Below are positions 31,745-39,954 of a stretch of DNA of 64,000 bases, in pieces. The position numbers and the translations under genes are program-made. The stretch is taken from contig DLPB01000029.1 of assembly GCA_002479805.1 (NCBI GenBank), positions 1 to 64,000 of the forward strand, written 5' to 3'. Below the pieces are notes generated by a model, which was not told where the DNA came from, did not search any database, and was given only the letters and a program-made list of their open reading frames with translations. Positions within the stretch are counted from its first letter, which is position 1; each line of letters begins with the position of its first letter. Source of the DNA: Micrococcales bacterium UBA7469 (GTDB lineage: Bacteria; Actinomycetota; Actinomycetes; Actinomycetales; Microbacteriaceae).

Positions 31745-33523
31745 TTGAGCGATTACCGCGACCCAACTCAGAACCCAAGGTCAAGAGAATACAAGGGCCC
31801 GAGGGCGAACCTGAAGGACCTGCTGCCATACCTGGCGGACCACAAAAAAGCGCTTATCTTGGCTCTAGTGCTATCGATCGTCTCCTCACTGCTGTCACTG
31901 GGACAGCCGCTACTAATGGGTCAGGTCATCTCAGCAGTTGAGCAAAGCAAAGAGTTCACAAACCTTGCCATCGGGATTGTGGTGCTGTTGTTTAGCGCCG
32001 CACTGATCAATGGGTTTCAGTACTACCTGCTCTACCGAACCGGCGAAGGAGTTGTGCTCGGCACCAGGAAAAAGCTGGTTTCAAGACTGTTGCGACTGCC
32101 GATCAAAGAGTATGACCGGAGAAGAATTGGCGATCTGGTCTCCCGCGTTGGTGCAGATTCAACGCTATTGAAGTCGGTGCTAACCCAGGGGCTAGTGGAC
32201 GCGGTTGGAGGACTGCTGCAGTTTTTGGGCGCTGTCATCCTGATGGCATTTATTGACCCAATTCTTTTAGGCTCGACGCTCTTGGTGGTTTTTGTGGCAA
32301 TCACCGCAATTGCAACCACCGGACGCAAGCTGCGCAGTGCGACTACCAAGGCTCAGCAAAAAGTTGGCGCGATGAGCGCATCGGTCGAGCGAGCCCTCGG
32401 GGCAATTAGGACCATTCGTGCTGCTCGAGCCGAAACTCGGGAGGCACAGGCAATCGATAAGGATGCGACCGCCGCCTATGACCAGGGCGTAAAAATCGCA
32501 AAGCTCAGTGCAATCGTTGCCCCAATTGCTCAGATCGCCTTCAACACCGCATTCATTGTGGTGCTCGGACTTGGTGGCTTGCGAGTTGCCACCGGAGCAA
32601 CATCAATTTCTAGCTTGGTAACTTTTGTGATTTTGCTGTTCTTCATGGTCGGCCCGCTTATCTCGGCATTTGGTGCCTACTCCTCGGTGATGAGTGCCCT
32701 TGGCGCACTGGCGCGAATCCAGGAGATTATGGTGATCGACGAAGAAGTCCAAGGCGAAGGTGCGCTCAAGCGCCAAGGCGACAACGCGGTGGAGTTCTCA
32801 AAGATTTCTTTCCACTACGAACCCGGCGAGGATGAAGAACCAAAGCCGATTCTGGAAGATGTTTCATTCGAAATTCCTCGCGGTAGCAGGGTTGCACTGG
32901 TTGGTCCATCCGGTGCCGGCAAGTCCACCATCTTCTCGCTGCTGGAACGCTTCTATGAACCGACTGCTGGCGAGATCTCGCTCGATGGCACCAACGTGAA
33001 ACAGCTGTCGCTGGACACCCTGCGCTCTCAGATTGGATATGTAGAGCAAGACGCGCCAGTGCTTGCCGGGTCGATTAGAGAGAACCTACTGCTTGGTCGT
33101 GCCGAGGCCTCTGATGATGATCTTCGCGAAGTATTGGGCATGGTGAATCTAACCGAAGTGCTGAATCGAGATGTCAAGGGCCTAGATGCCGAAGTTGGCG
33201 AGAACGGCATCATGCTCTCCGGTGGCGAACGTCAAAGACTGGCAATCGCCAGAGCGCTGCTGGCGGCTCCCCCAATCCTTTTGCTCGATGAATCAACCAG
33301 TGCACTTGATGGCCCGAACGAGCAGCGCATGCGCGAGGCGATTGATGCGGTTGCCAAGAATCGCACCCTAATTGTGATTGCGCACCGACTCTCCACTGTG
33401 GTGGACAGCGATCAGATCATCGTGCTAGAGCGAGGCCGGGTCATCGGTGCGGGAACCCACTCTGAACTTGTAAAAACCACACCACTTTATGCCGAGCTAG
33501 CCAAGCACCAGCTGCTGGTCTAG
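31745..33523 (+). CDS. ABC exporter, fused membrane and ATPase domains (homodimeric type)
   Basis: 592 residues. A six-helix type I exporter membrane domain (about 35-330) is followed by an ATPase domain with Walker A GPSGAGKST, signature LSGGERQRLAIARAL, Walker B ILLLDESTSALD and H-loop VIAHRLSTV. All catalytic residues are canonical, consistent with a homodimer of the BmrA/MsbA kind. TTG start at 31745, one base after the methyltransferase stop, with AGAGGCG upstream. Drug or lipid export is likely; substrate unknown. Confidence 0.92.
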   Translation: MSDYRDPTQNPRSREYKGPRANLKDLLPYLADHKKALILALVLSIVSSLLSLGQPLLMGQVISAVEQSKEFTNLAIGIVVLLFSAALINGFQYYLLYRTGEGVVLGTRKKLVSRLLRLPIKEYDRRRIGDLVSRVGADSTLLKSVLTQGLVDAVGGLLQFLGAVILMAFIDPILLGSTLLVVFVAITAIATTGRKLRSATTKAQQKVGAMSASVERALGAIRTIRAARAETREAQAIDKDATAAYDQGVKIAKLSAIVAPIAQIAFNTAFIVVLGLGGLRVATGATSISSLVTFVILLFFMVGPLISAFGAYSSVMSALGALARIQEIMVIDEEVQGEGALKRQGDNAVEFSKISFHYEPGEDEEPKPILEDVSFEIPRGSRVALVGPSGAGKSTIFSLLERFYEPTAGEISLDGTNVKQLSLDTLRSQIGYVEQDAPVLAGSIRENLLLGRAEASDDDLREVLGMVNLTEVLNRDVKGLDAEVGENGIMLSGGERQRLAIARALLAAPPILLLDESTSALDGPNEQRMREAIDAVAKNRTLIVIAHRLSTVVDSDQIIVLERGRVIGAGTHSELVKTTPLYAELAKHQLLV

Positions 33524-33526
33524 TTG

Positions 33527-33532
33527 TAGAGT
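33527..33532 (+). promoter_or_regulatory. -10 box of kynU (leaderless pattern)
   Basis: TAGAGT ends 6 bases before ATG 33539. The intervening GGGGGC is not a good anti-16S match. Confidence 0.45.
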
Positions 33533-33538
33533 GGGGGC

Positions 33539-34855
33539 ATGAGCGCTGCCAATGGCCAGCCCTCGGCAACGCAACGAAGCTTTGCTCAAGAGCTCGATCT
33601 TGCCGACCCGCTGGCGCACTACAAAGACCAATTCGTCATAACCGACCCAGACCTCTGCTACCTAGATGGCAACTCCCTGGGCCGTCTTCCGAAGCAGACC
33701 GTTGAGGCCATCAACCACTTCTTGGTCAATGAGTGGGGCACTGAGTTGGTGGACGGCTGGAGCCACTGGATTGACCAAGCTCAGCCCGCGGGTAACCTTC
33801 TGGCCAGAAGTGTGCTCGGCACAACCGAAGGTCAGACCCTGGTTTGTGACACCACAAGCGTGAACTTCTACCAACTTTGCATGGCTGCCCTGAAGGCAAG
33901 ACCTGGTCGCAATACTGTAATCATCGACTCCGCCAACTTCCCCACCGACCGCTACATCCTCGCCGGCATTGCCCAGCAACTTGGCCTCAATCTCATCACG
34001 CTAAACAACGACGGTATGGGTGGACCGGGTTCGGTTGAAGTGGTAAGCGACTGCGAACTGATTAGCCCACAGGAGCTCGAGAAGCACCTGAGCGAAGATG
34101 TCGCTTTTGTAACCCTGCAGGCGATTCAGTATCGCTCCGGTGGAAGACCTGACATCAAGGGCATCACAGCAATCGCGCGCAAATACGGGGCACTTGTGAT
34201 CTGGGATTGTTCACACGCGGCCGGTGCCATTGACCTGCAGTTCGATGCCAACGGCGTCGATCTCGCGGTTGGCTGCACTTATAAATACGGAAACTCAGGC
34301 CCTGGTTCACCGGCCTGGATGTTCATTCGCAAAGAACTGCAGGAGCAGCTCCAGATTCCAATTCAGGGTTGGTTCTCAAATGAGCAGCAGTTTGCAATGG
34401 GTCCGTTCTACGAGAAAGCTAAGGGCATTCGCGGTTTCCAGATTGCCAGCCCTAGCATCATCGGAATTCGCGGTGTTGAAGTGGCCTTCTCGATGATTGA
34501 AGAGGCCGGTATCAAAAATATCGAGGCAAAAGCAGCCAAGGGCACCGACCTGATGATCGAGCTCTTTGATGCTTGGCTGGCTCCTCTTGGTTTCACTCTC
34601 GGAACACCAAGGGATGCCAAAAAACGTGGTGGCCATATCATCGTGATTCACAAAGATGCCAAGCAGATTGCAGTCGCGCTGCGAAAGCTCAAGAACGTGA
34701 TTCCGGACTACCGCGAGCCAGGCGCAATTCGTCTCGCCATATCCCCTCTTACCACCAGCTACACCGAGGTCTACGACGGCTTTGCCAGACTGCGTGACTT
34801 GGTTGCCTCTGGCGAATACCAACAGGTTCAGCTAGATGGGAACCGCGTCACATGA
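33539..34855 (+). CDS. kynU: Kynureninase
   Basis: 438 residues of the PLP-dependent fold type I family. YLDGNSLGRLPKQT near the N-terminus, WDCSHAAGAIDLQFDANGVD (Asp that pairs with the PLP ring), and the PLP lysine in GCTYKYGNSGPGS are the kynureninase signatures. It cleaves kynurenine to anthranilate and alanine. Its stop overlaps the ATG of tryptophan dioxygenase (ATGA). The intermediate enzyme, kynurenine formamidase, is not in this window. Confidence 0.94.
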   Translation: MSAANGQPSATQRSFAQELDLADPLAHYKDQFVITDPDLCYLDGNSLGRLPKQTVEAINHFLVNEWGTELVDGWSHWIDQAQPAGNLLARSVLGTTEGQTLVCDTTSVNFYQLCMAALKARPGRNTVIIDSANFPTDRYILAGIAQQLGLNLITLNNDGMGGPGSVEVVSDCELISPQELEKHLSEDVAFVTLQAIQYRSGGRPDIKGITAIARKYGALVIWDCSHAAGAIDLQFDANGVDLAVGCTYKYGNSGPGSPAWMFIRKELQEQLQIPIQGWFSNEQQFAMGPFYEKAKGIRGFQIASPSIIGIRGVEVAFSMIEEAGIKNIEAKAAKGTDLMIELFDAWLAPLGFTLGTPRDAKKRGGHIIVIHKDAKQIAVALRKLKNVIPDYREPGAIRLAISPLTTSYTEVYDGFARLRDLVASGEYQQVQLDGNRVT

Positions 34856-35676
34856 CCCACGATAAGCACGTTAGCTACATCTCATACCTAAAAGTTGATG
34901 AGCTACTCACACTGCAGCAGCCACTCAGCGATGGCCCAGAGCACGATGAGCTACTATTCATCACCATCCACCAGGTCTATGAGCTTTGGTTCAAGCAGAT
35001 CCTCCACGAATTGACGGCGGCGCAAGTCTCGCTCAACCGAGGTGACACCCACCGCTCGCTGGCGCTGCTAGGACGCGTGCGCACGATCATGAAGACCTGT
35101 GTCTCACAGCTCGACATCTTGGAGACCATGACCCCACTGCAGTTCAACTCCTTTAGGGCCAGACTCACAAGCGCATCTGGTTTTCAGTCCGCCCAATTCA
35201 GAGAGCTGGAGGCAGTCTTAGGGCGCCGCGATCAGGCCGGTGCTAATGCCGACAAGGGCAGTGGCATGGGCATGGCAGAGCACCTGATGCCGGGCTCTGA
35301 AGCCAGGGCTCGGGTCGAAGCCGCAATGCTGAGACCTTCACTCTGGGACTCAGCACTGCACTACTTCACCTCCAGAATGCCAATGCCAAAAGACGTGCTG
35401 GAGCGCGATGTTACAAAGGCTTGGGTGCCAAGCGAAGCGGTGCAGAAGGTACTGATCGAGCTTCACAGATCTGACCCGGAGGCATCCATGGTCGCAGAGT
35501 CACTGGTTGATTTTGATGAAGGGTTGCAAGAGTGGCGCTACCGCCACGTCAAGATGGTTGAGCGAACCATAGGTAGAAAAATGGGAACTGGTGGTTCGGC
35601 CGGCGCGGGCTATCTCGCAAGCACATTGTTTAACCCGGTTTTCCCAGACCTCTGGGCGATTAGATCTCAGTTCTGA
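34852..35676 (+). CDS. kynA: Tryptophan 2,3-dioxygenase
   Basis: 274 residues. ISYLKVDELLTLQ starts the fold, FITIHQVYELWFKQILHEL has the active-site histidine, and WRYRHVKMVERTIG supplies the proximal haem histidine, followed by GTGGSAGAGYL. It opens the indole ring of tryptophan to N-formylkynurenine. Coupled to kynU by a 4-base overlap; its 3' end overlaps convergent folD by 10 bases. Confidence 0.95.
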   Translation: MTHDKHVSYISYLKVDELLTLQQPLSDGPEHDELLFITIHQVYELWFKQILHELTAAQVSLNRGDTHRSLALLGRVRTIMKTCVSQLDILETMTPLQFNSFRARLTSASGFQSAQFRELEAVLGRRDQAGANADKGSGMGMAEHLMPGSEARARVEAAMLRPSLWDSALHYFTSRMPMPKDVLERDVTKAWVPSEAVQKVLIELHRSDPEASMVAESLVDFDEGLQEWRYRHVKMVERTIGRKMGTGGSAGAGYLASTLFNPVFPDLWAIRSQF

Positions 35677-36521
35677 GCAGCCAGCACAACGTTCTTCAAT
35701 AGCATTGCCCTGGTCATTGGACCAACGCCACCGGGATTTGGCGAAAGCCAGCCTGCGACTTCAGCCACCCGTGGATCAACATCACCGGTTAGACCCTGCT
35801 CGGTTCGGGTAATGCCAACATCCAAAACCGCAGCACCAGGCTTGACCCACTCTGGCTTTACAAAGTGTGGTTGACCCAACGCTGCCACCACGATATCCGC
35901 CCTGCGGACGGCAGCTGGAATGTCAAGACTAGCGCTGTGAAGCAAAGTGACGGTTGAGTCGATGCCCTTGCGGGTCATCAATAGACCAAGCGGTCTGCCG
36001 ACCGTCAATCCCCTGCCAATAATCGCAACTTCGGCTCCCTTGGTGGGGACCTGATAGCGCCTTAGCAGCTCAACGATTCCATTTGGCGTGCAGGGCAGCG
36101 GTGAGGTCATCTCACCGGATACGTTCATGACCAGGCGACCCAGGTTAATTGGGTGCAGTCCATCGGCATCTTTGGCCGGATCCATCAACTCCAAAATCGC
36201 ATTTGAGTCAATTCCTCCCGGAAGCGGCAACTGCACAATGTAGCCGGTTACCTCTTTGGAGTCGTTTAGATCCTTCACAGCGGCCTTGATGTCATTCAGG
36301 GTTGCCGATGCTGGCAGATCGATGCGAATTGAATTAATCCCCACCTGAGCACAGTCGCGATGTTTACCACCGACGTAAGAGTGCGAACCCGGGTCATCGC
36401 CAACCAAAAGAGTGCCTAGACCGGGATTAACTCCTGCCTGCTTGAGCTTTGCAACCTCGACTGCGAGCTCGGCTTTGATTGCCTTGGCAGTTGCCAGGCC
36501 ATCCAGCACAATCGCAGTCAA
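35667..36521 (-). CDS. folD: Methylenetetrahydrofolate dehydrogenase / cyclohydrolase
   Basis: 284 residues. GDDPGSHSYVGGKHRDC carries the tyrosine and lysine of the active site (YVxxK), QLPLPGGID and GRGLTVGRPLGLLM the NADP site, and TVTLLHSA and NPGGVGPMT are conserved. It interconverts methylene-, methenyl- and 10-formyl-tetrahydrofolate. It lies 4 bases downstream of glyA, which makes its substrate. Confidence 0.95.
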   Translation of the reverse strand: MTAIVLDGLATAKAIKAELAVEVAKLKQAGVNPGLGTLLVGDDPGSHSYVGGKHRDCAQVGINSIRIDLPASATLNDIKAAVKDLNDSKEVTGYIVQLPLPGGIDSNAILELMDPAKDADGLHPINLGRLVMNVSGEMTSPLPCTPNGIVELLRRYQVPTKGAEVAIIGRGLTVGRPLGLLMTRKGIDSTVTLLHSASLDIPAAVRRADIVVAALGQPHFVKPEWVKPGAAVLDVGITRTEQGLTGDVDPRVAEVAGWLSPNPGGVGPMTRAMLLKNVVLAAQN

Positions 36522-36525
36522 AGGC

Positions 36526-37806
36526 TTACCAGTTCTCTAGGTTTGAGTAGAGCGGAATGCTGTCGGTTAGCTTGTGAACTCGAGCGCGAAGAGCTTGAAG
36601 GTCTGCGCCTGACTTGAGGGCATTCGCGATGATGTCAGCCACCTCGGTGAACTCCTGCGCACCAAAGCCACGAGTTGCTAGTGCCGGGGTTCCGATGCGA
36701 ATACCGGAGGTCACCATTGGCGGGCGTGGGTCAAACGGTACAGAGTTCTTGTTCACCGTGATGCCGGCTTCATGCAGAATGTCCTCAGCGTCCTGACCGG
36801 TGATCGGTGCGTTGCGGAGGTCTACCAAAACCAGGTGCACATCGGTGCCACCGGTTAGTACTGAAACACCGGCTTCAACCACATCTGGCTGGATGAGTCT
36901 CTCGGCGATGATCTGAGCACCTTCGATGGTGCGCTTCTGACGGTCGATGAAATCTGGCTGCATCGCTGCCTTGTAGGCAACTGCCTTGGCTGCAATGACG
37001 TGCATTAGTGGGCCGCCCTGCTGGCCTGGGAAAACCGCAGAGTCAATCTTCTTGGCTAGCTCCTGCTTGCAAAGAATCATGCCCGAGCGCGGACCCGCGA
37101 GGGTCTTGTGAACGGTTGAAGAAACCACATCAGCGTAAGGCACTGGGCTCGGGTGAACGCCCGCTGCAACTAGACCTGCAAAGTGAGCCATGTCGACCCA
37201 AAGCTTCGCTCCAACCTCATCGGCGATCGAACGGAAGGCTGCAAAGTCCAGGTGGCGAGAGTATGCCGACCAGCCTGCGATCAGCACCTGAGGGCGCACT
37301 TCCAATGCTCGCTCGCGAACATTGTCCATGTCGATTAGGTAGCTGTTTGGGTCAAGTTCGTATGCGTGGGCGTCGTACATCTTGCCCGAGAAATTCAACT
37401 TCATTCCGTGGGTGAGGTGACCACCGTGGGCGAGCGATAGACCCAGAATCTTGTCGCCGGGATTTGCCAAAGCCATCATCACCGCAGCATTAGCGGTGGC
37501 ACCGGAGTGTGGCTGGACGTTGGCGTGCTCAGCACCAAAAAGTTCCTTGGCACGATTACGTGCCAACTCTTCAGCAACGTCAACCGCCTCGCAACCGCCA
37601 TAGTAGCGCTTGCCAGGGTAGCCCTCGGCGTACTTGTTAGTTAGTACAGAGCCCTGAGCTTCTAGGATTCCGCGAGACACAAAGTTCTCGCTGGCAATCA
37701 TCTCTAGGGTGTGACGCTGACGATCCAGTTCTTGCTCCAAGACGGCAGCAATTTCCGGATCGACCTCGGAAAGCGGTGAACTAAAGCTGGCTGGTTGAGT
37801 GGACAT
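36526..37806 (-). CDS. glyA: Serine hydroxymethyltransferase
   Basis: 426 residues. LEMIASENFVS, the long VQPHSGATANAAV, and the PLP lysine in VVSSTVHKTLAGPRSG (SxTxHKTLxGPRGG family block) are present. It transfers the serine hydroxymethyl group to tetrahydrofolate, giving glycine and methylene-THF. ATG 37806 has a TAAACT box 6 bases upstream, so a leaderless transcript is likely; this also leaves no room for a riboswitch. Confidence 0.96.
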   Translation of the reverse strand: MSTQPASFSSPLSEVDPEIAAVLEQELDRQRHTLEMIASENFVSRGILEAQGSVLTNKYAEGYPGKRYYGGCEAVDVAEELARNRAKELFGAEHANVQPHSGATANAAVMMALANPGDKILGLSLAHGGHLTHGMKLNFSGKMYDAHAYELDPNSYLIDMDNVRERALEVRPQVLIAGWSAYSRHLDFAAFRSIADEVGAKLWVDMAHFAGLVAAGVHPSPVPYADVVSSTVHKTLAGPRSGMILCKQELAKKIDSAVFPGQQGGPLMHVIAAKAVAYKAAMQPDFIDRQKRTIEGAQIIAERLIQPDVVEAGVSVLTGGTDVHLVLVDLRNAPITGQDAEDILHEAGITVNKNSVPFDPRPPMVTSGIRIGTPALATRGFGAQEFTEVADIIANALKSGADLQALRARVHKLTDSIPLYSNLENW

Positions 37807-37812
37807 GGCCAG

Positions 37813-37818
37813 AGTTTA
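37813..37818 (-). promoter_or_regulatory. -10 box of glyA (leaderless pattern)
   Basis: TAAACT on the minus strand, then CTGGCC, then ATG 37806. Confidence 0.5.
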
Positions 37819-37855
37819 CCAGCCCTACAGCGCCATTCTTTGGCTATTGAGTCAA

Positions 37856-37861
37856 TAGGAT
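37856..37861 (+). promoter_or_regulatory. -10 box of purU (leaderless pattern)
   Basis: TAGGAT, then TGTGGG, then ATG 37868. It lies 37 bases from the divergent glyA box. Confidence 0.5.
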
Positions 37862-37867
37862 TGTGGG

Positions 37868-38725
37868 ATGGCTAGCTCAAGAGAACACTGGGTCCTGACG
37901 TTTGTGTGCCCCGACCAAAAAGGTATCGTGCATGCAATTACCGGAGCAGTTGTTGAGATTGGCGGGAACATCACCGAGAGCCAGCAGTACACCTCGCTAG
38001 ACACCGGTCGATTCTTCATGCGATTGCAGATCGAGGCCGAGACCACCAAGGAGGCTTTCGGTAAGCAGTTTGAAGAAATCGCTGCACGGTTTGATATGAC
38101 CTATGTGCTAGATCACGTCGGGCGCAAGATGAAGACCCTGGTCTTGGTATCAAAGGCTTCCCATACCCTCAATGACATGCTCTACCGTCAGCGCGCAGGG
38201 CTCCTGCCTATTGAAATCCCAAAGATTGTGGGTAACCACCCCGATCTTGCGAACCTCGCTCAGTTCTACGGCATTGAATTTGACAGCTTCAAAGTCACCA
38301 GTTCAGAGGAGAAAGCCGCTTTTGAAAGCCACCTGCGCAAGTTGATTGCAGAGCATGGCATCGAGCTAATCGTGCTTGCTCGTTACATGCAGATTCTCTC
38401 GCCTGAGTTCTGCAGTGATTTTGCAGGTCGCATCATCAATATTCACCACAGCTTCCTGCCGGGTTTCAAGGGTGCAAACCCTTACGCCCAGGCTCACGCT
38501 CGCGGCGTCAAGTTGATCGGTGCCACCGCTCACTTTGTTACCGAGGATTTGGATGAGGGTCCAATCATCGAGCAGAACGTGACTCGAGTGGATCACGCAG
38601 ACTCCAAGCAGCTGCTGGTCGAGATTGGTCAGGACGCCGAGTCGAAGACTCTAACTCAGGCGGTCAAATGGTTCGCCGAACACCGAGTGCTGCTGGATGG
38701 GCAGCGCACAATTATCTTCCGCTAA
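37868..38725 (+). CDS. purU: Formyltetrahydrofolate deformylase
   Basis: 285 residues: an N-terminal ACT domain (VLTFVCPDQKGIVHAITGAV) and a C-terminal formyltransferase-fold domain with VLARYMQILS, INIHHSFLPGFKGANPY (catalytic Asn/His) and the Asp in TEDLDEGPII. It hydrolyses 10-formyl-THF to formate and THF, balancing the one-carbon pool against glycine. Divergent from glyA-folD, which feed the same pool. It overlaps the convergent surface-protein gene by 14 bases. Confidence 0.94.
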   Translation: MASSREHWVLTFVCPDQKGIVHAITGAVVEIGGNITESQQYTSLDTGRFFMRLQIEAETTKEAFGKQFEEIAARFDMTYVLDHVGRKMKTLVLVSKASHTLNDMLYRQRAGLLPIEIPKIVGNHPDLANLAQFYGIEFDSFKVTSSEEKAAFESHLRKLIAEHGIELIVLARYMQILSPEFCSDFAGRIINIHHSFLPGFKGANPYAQAHARGVKLIGATAHFVTEDLDEGPIIEQNVTRVDHADSKQLLVEIGQDAESKTLTQAVKWFAEHRVLLDGQRTIIFR

Positions 38726-39896
38726 ATCTCCGATAGAGCCCAAGCAAAATCAGGCTCATTGAACCCGCACCGATCAACCACACCCCGATTGAGTTATCTG
38801 CTGCCCGAAATTCAACCGGCTTTCCGGAAGCGGGCACTGCAGTCACCTCGACTTTGGGTTGAACATCATCGATCACGCTCAGATTTTGCTCAGTTGTGAG
38901 TTGCGAGAGGGTGCTGGAATCCTGTGTTTGCGCAACTGGTTTCACCGATTCGCTCAGCCCAATCGGTAGTTGGGGAAAAGCGAACAGCGGAACATGCTCA
39001 AAAACAAACCCATCCTCGATTGCAACTTCTACCGAATCGGAAGTAGTCGCTGGAAACACCTCCGAACTGATTGAAGGGGCGATTGCAATTGGAGGCAGGA
39101 CTTCCATCGGAGATGGTGACTGCGGCACTGGAATAACAGGCGCTACCTCGATTGGTGTTGGTATTGGAATGGGAATCACGGGTGGGTTTGGGGCCGGTGT
39201 TGGAGTTGGATTAGGTGATGGAGTGGGCGTAGGTGTTGGAGTTGGCGTAGGTGTTGGAGCAAGGTTGGCTAGCGAGACTTTGAGGTCTCGGTAGGGCCCT
39301 AGGTTTCCATAGCTATCGCGCAGAGACCTAGCCGGCAGGGTCCAACTTAGCTCGGCATAACCGCAGTCCGCCTGCAGGTCCAGCCCACCCGGGACAGCGG
39401 TAACTTTCGACTCACATTGGCCAGTAGAACTAAAGATCAACCTAGCTGCATCGAATTCAACCGCTTCACTGAAGCGCAACTGCGTGGTGTAGCTAAATGG
39501 GCCGTTGCCCGCTATTTGGATTTCGCTAAATGTCGCAGTCGGTGCCGTGGCATCAATTTCAATCTCAAAACTCTCGTCGCGGTCTGGCCCGAGCGTCGTC
39601 GAGCCCATTGAGTTTGCCTTCAGGGTCAGCAGCACCCTGCCGGTTGGGCAATCCACCAACTCGACCTGAGCGGTGGCGTCCAGGATCTCTAGGTATGCGA
39701 AGCTGCAACCTGAACTAAGTGCGAAGTCTCCAGCATCGAGGTTCTCGATTGGCGCATCAAAGAGGATTATGAACCGAGTTTTGTTTATAGCCGGCTGCTC
39801 GGCCATGTACCCAAGCACCACCGGAGCTGCTGCCTGAGCGGGTAGGCCAACAGCCATAAAAATTGTTGCCAGCAGAAACCTTAGAATTCGAGCCAT
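38712..39896 (-). CDS. Membrane-anchored surface protein with two Ig-like modules and Pro/Thr linker
   Basis: 394 residues: signal peptide ending near LPAQAAA (22), two consecutive beta-rich modules (about 25-115 and 118-210), a Thr-Pro/Ser-Pro linker (about 212-250), a Pro/Val/Ile/Glu-rich stretch, and a C-terminal helix GVWLIGAGSMSLILLGLYRR before the end. Each module has one Cys pair and ends in LGP, so they look like diverged duplicates of an Ig-like/SbsA-type fold. There is no LPxTG, so the C-terminal helix is probably the anchor. Family name not recognised. Shared terminator with icd lies just upstream. Confidence 0.82.
   Translation of the reverse strand: MARILRFLLATIFMAVGLPAQAAAPVVLGYMAEQPAINKTRFIILFDAPIENLDAGDFALSSGCSFAYLEILDATAQVELVDCPTGRVLLTLKANSMGSTTLGPDRDESFEIEIDATAPTATFSEIQIAGNGPFSYTTQLRFSEAVEFDAARLIFSSTGQCESKVTAVPGGLDLQADCGYAELSWTLPARSLRDSYGNLGPYRDLKVSLANLAPTPTPTPTPTPTPSPNPTPTPAPNPPVIPIPIPTPIEVAPVIPVPQSPSPMEVLPPIAIAPSISSEVFPATTSDSVEVAIEDGFVFEHVPLFAFPQLPIGLSESVKPVAQTQDSSTLSQLTTEQNLSVIDDVQPKVEVTAVPASGKPVEFRAADNSIGVWLIGAGSMSLILLGLYRRFSGR
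39226..39261. repeat. Tandem 18-base repeat in the Pro/Thr linker
   Basis: Two 18-base units, GGCGTAGGTGTTGGAGTT and the same with CA at the end, lie head to tail, within a longer imperfect run (39180-39261). They encode Thr-Pro repeats and are prone to slippage without frameshift, so linker length may vary between strains. Confidence 0.8.
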
Positions 39897-39907
39897 GGCA
39901 GAAAAGT

Positions 39908-39939
39908 AAAACCCCCTGCAATTTCTTGCAGGGGGTTTT
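39908..39939 (-). terminator. Rho-independent terminator of icd
   Basis: Perfect 14-base arms AAAACCCCCTGCAA (39908-39921) and TTGCAGGGGGTTTT (39926-39939) with loop TTTC. It lies 15 bases after the icd stop and 11 bases before the next minus-strand gene. Confidence 0.9.
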
Positions 39940-39954
39940 CCACAGCCTTATCGA

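Noticed and set aside
37807..37867. Glycine or tetrahydrofolate riboswitch between glyA and purU
   Set aside because: The gap is 61 bases and both genes have start-proximal -10 boxes, leaving no room for an aptamer.
38712..38800. Sortase anchor at the C-terminus of the surface protein
   Set aside because: No LPxTG or similar motif precedes the last helix; a simple membrane anchor fits better.
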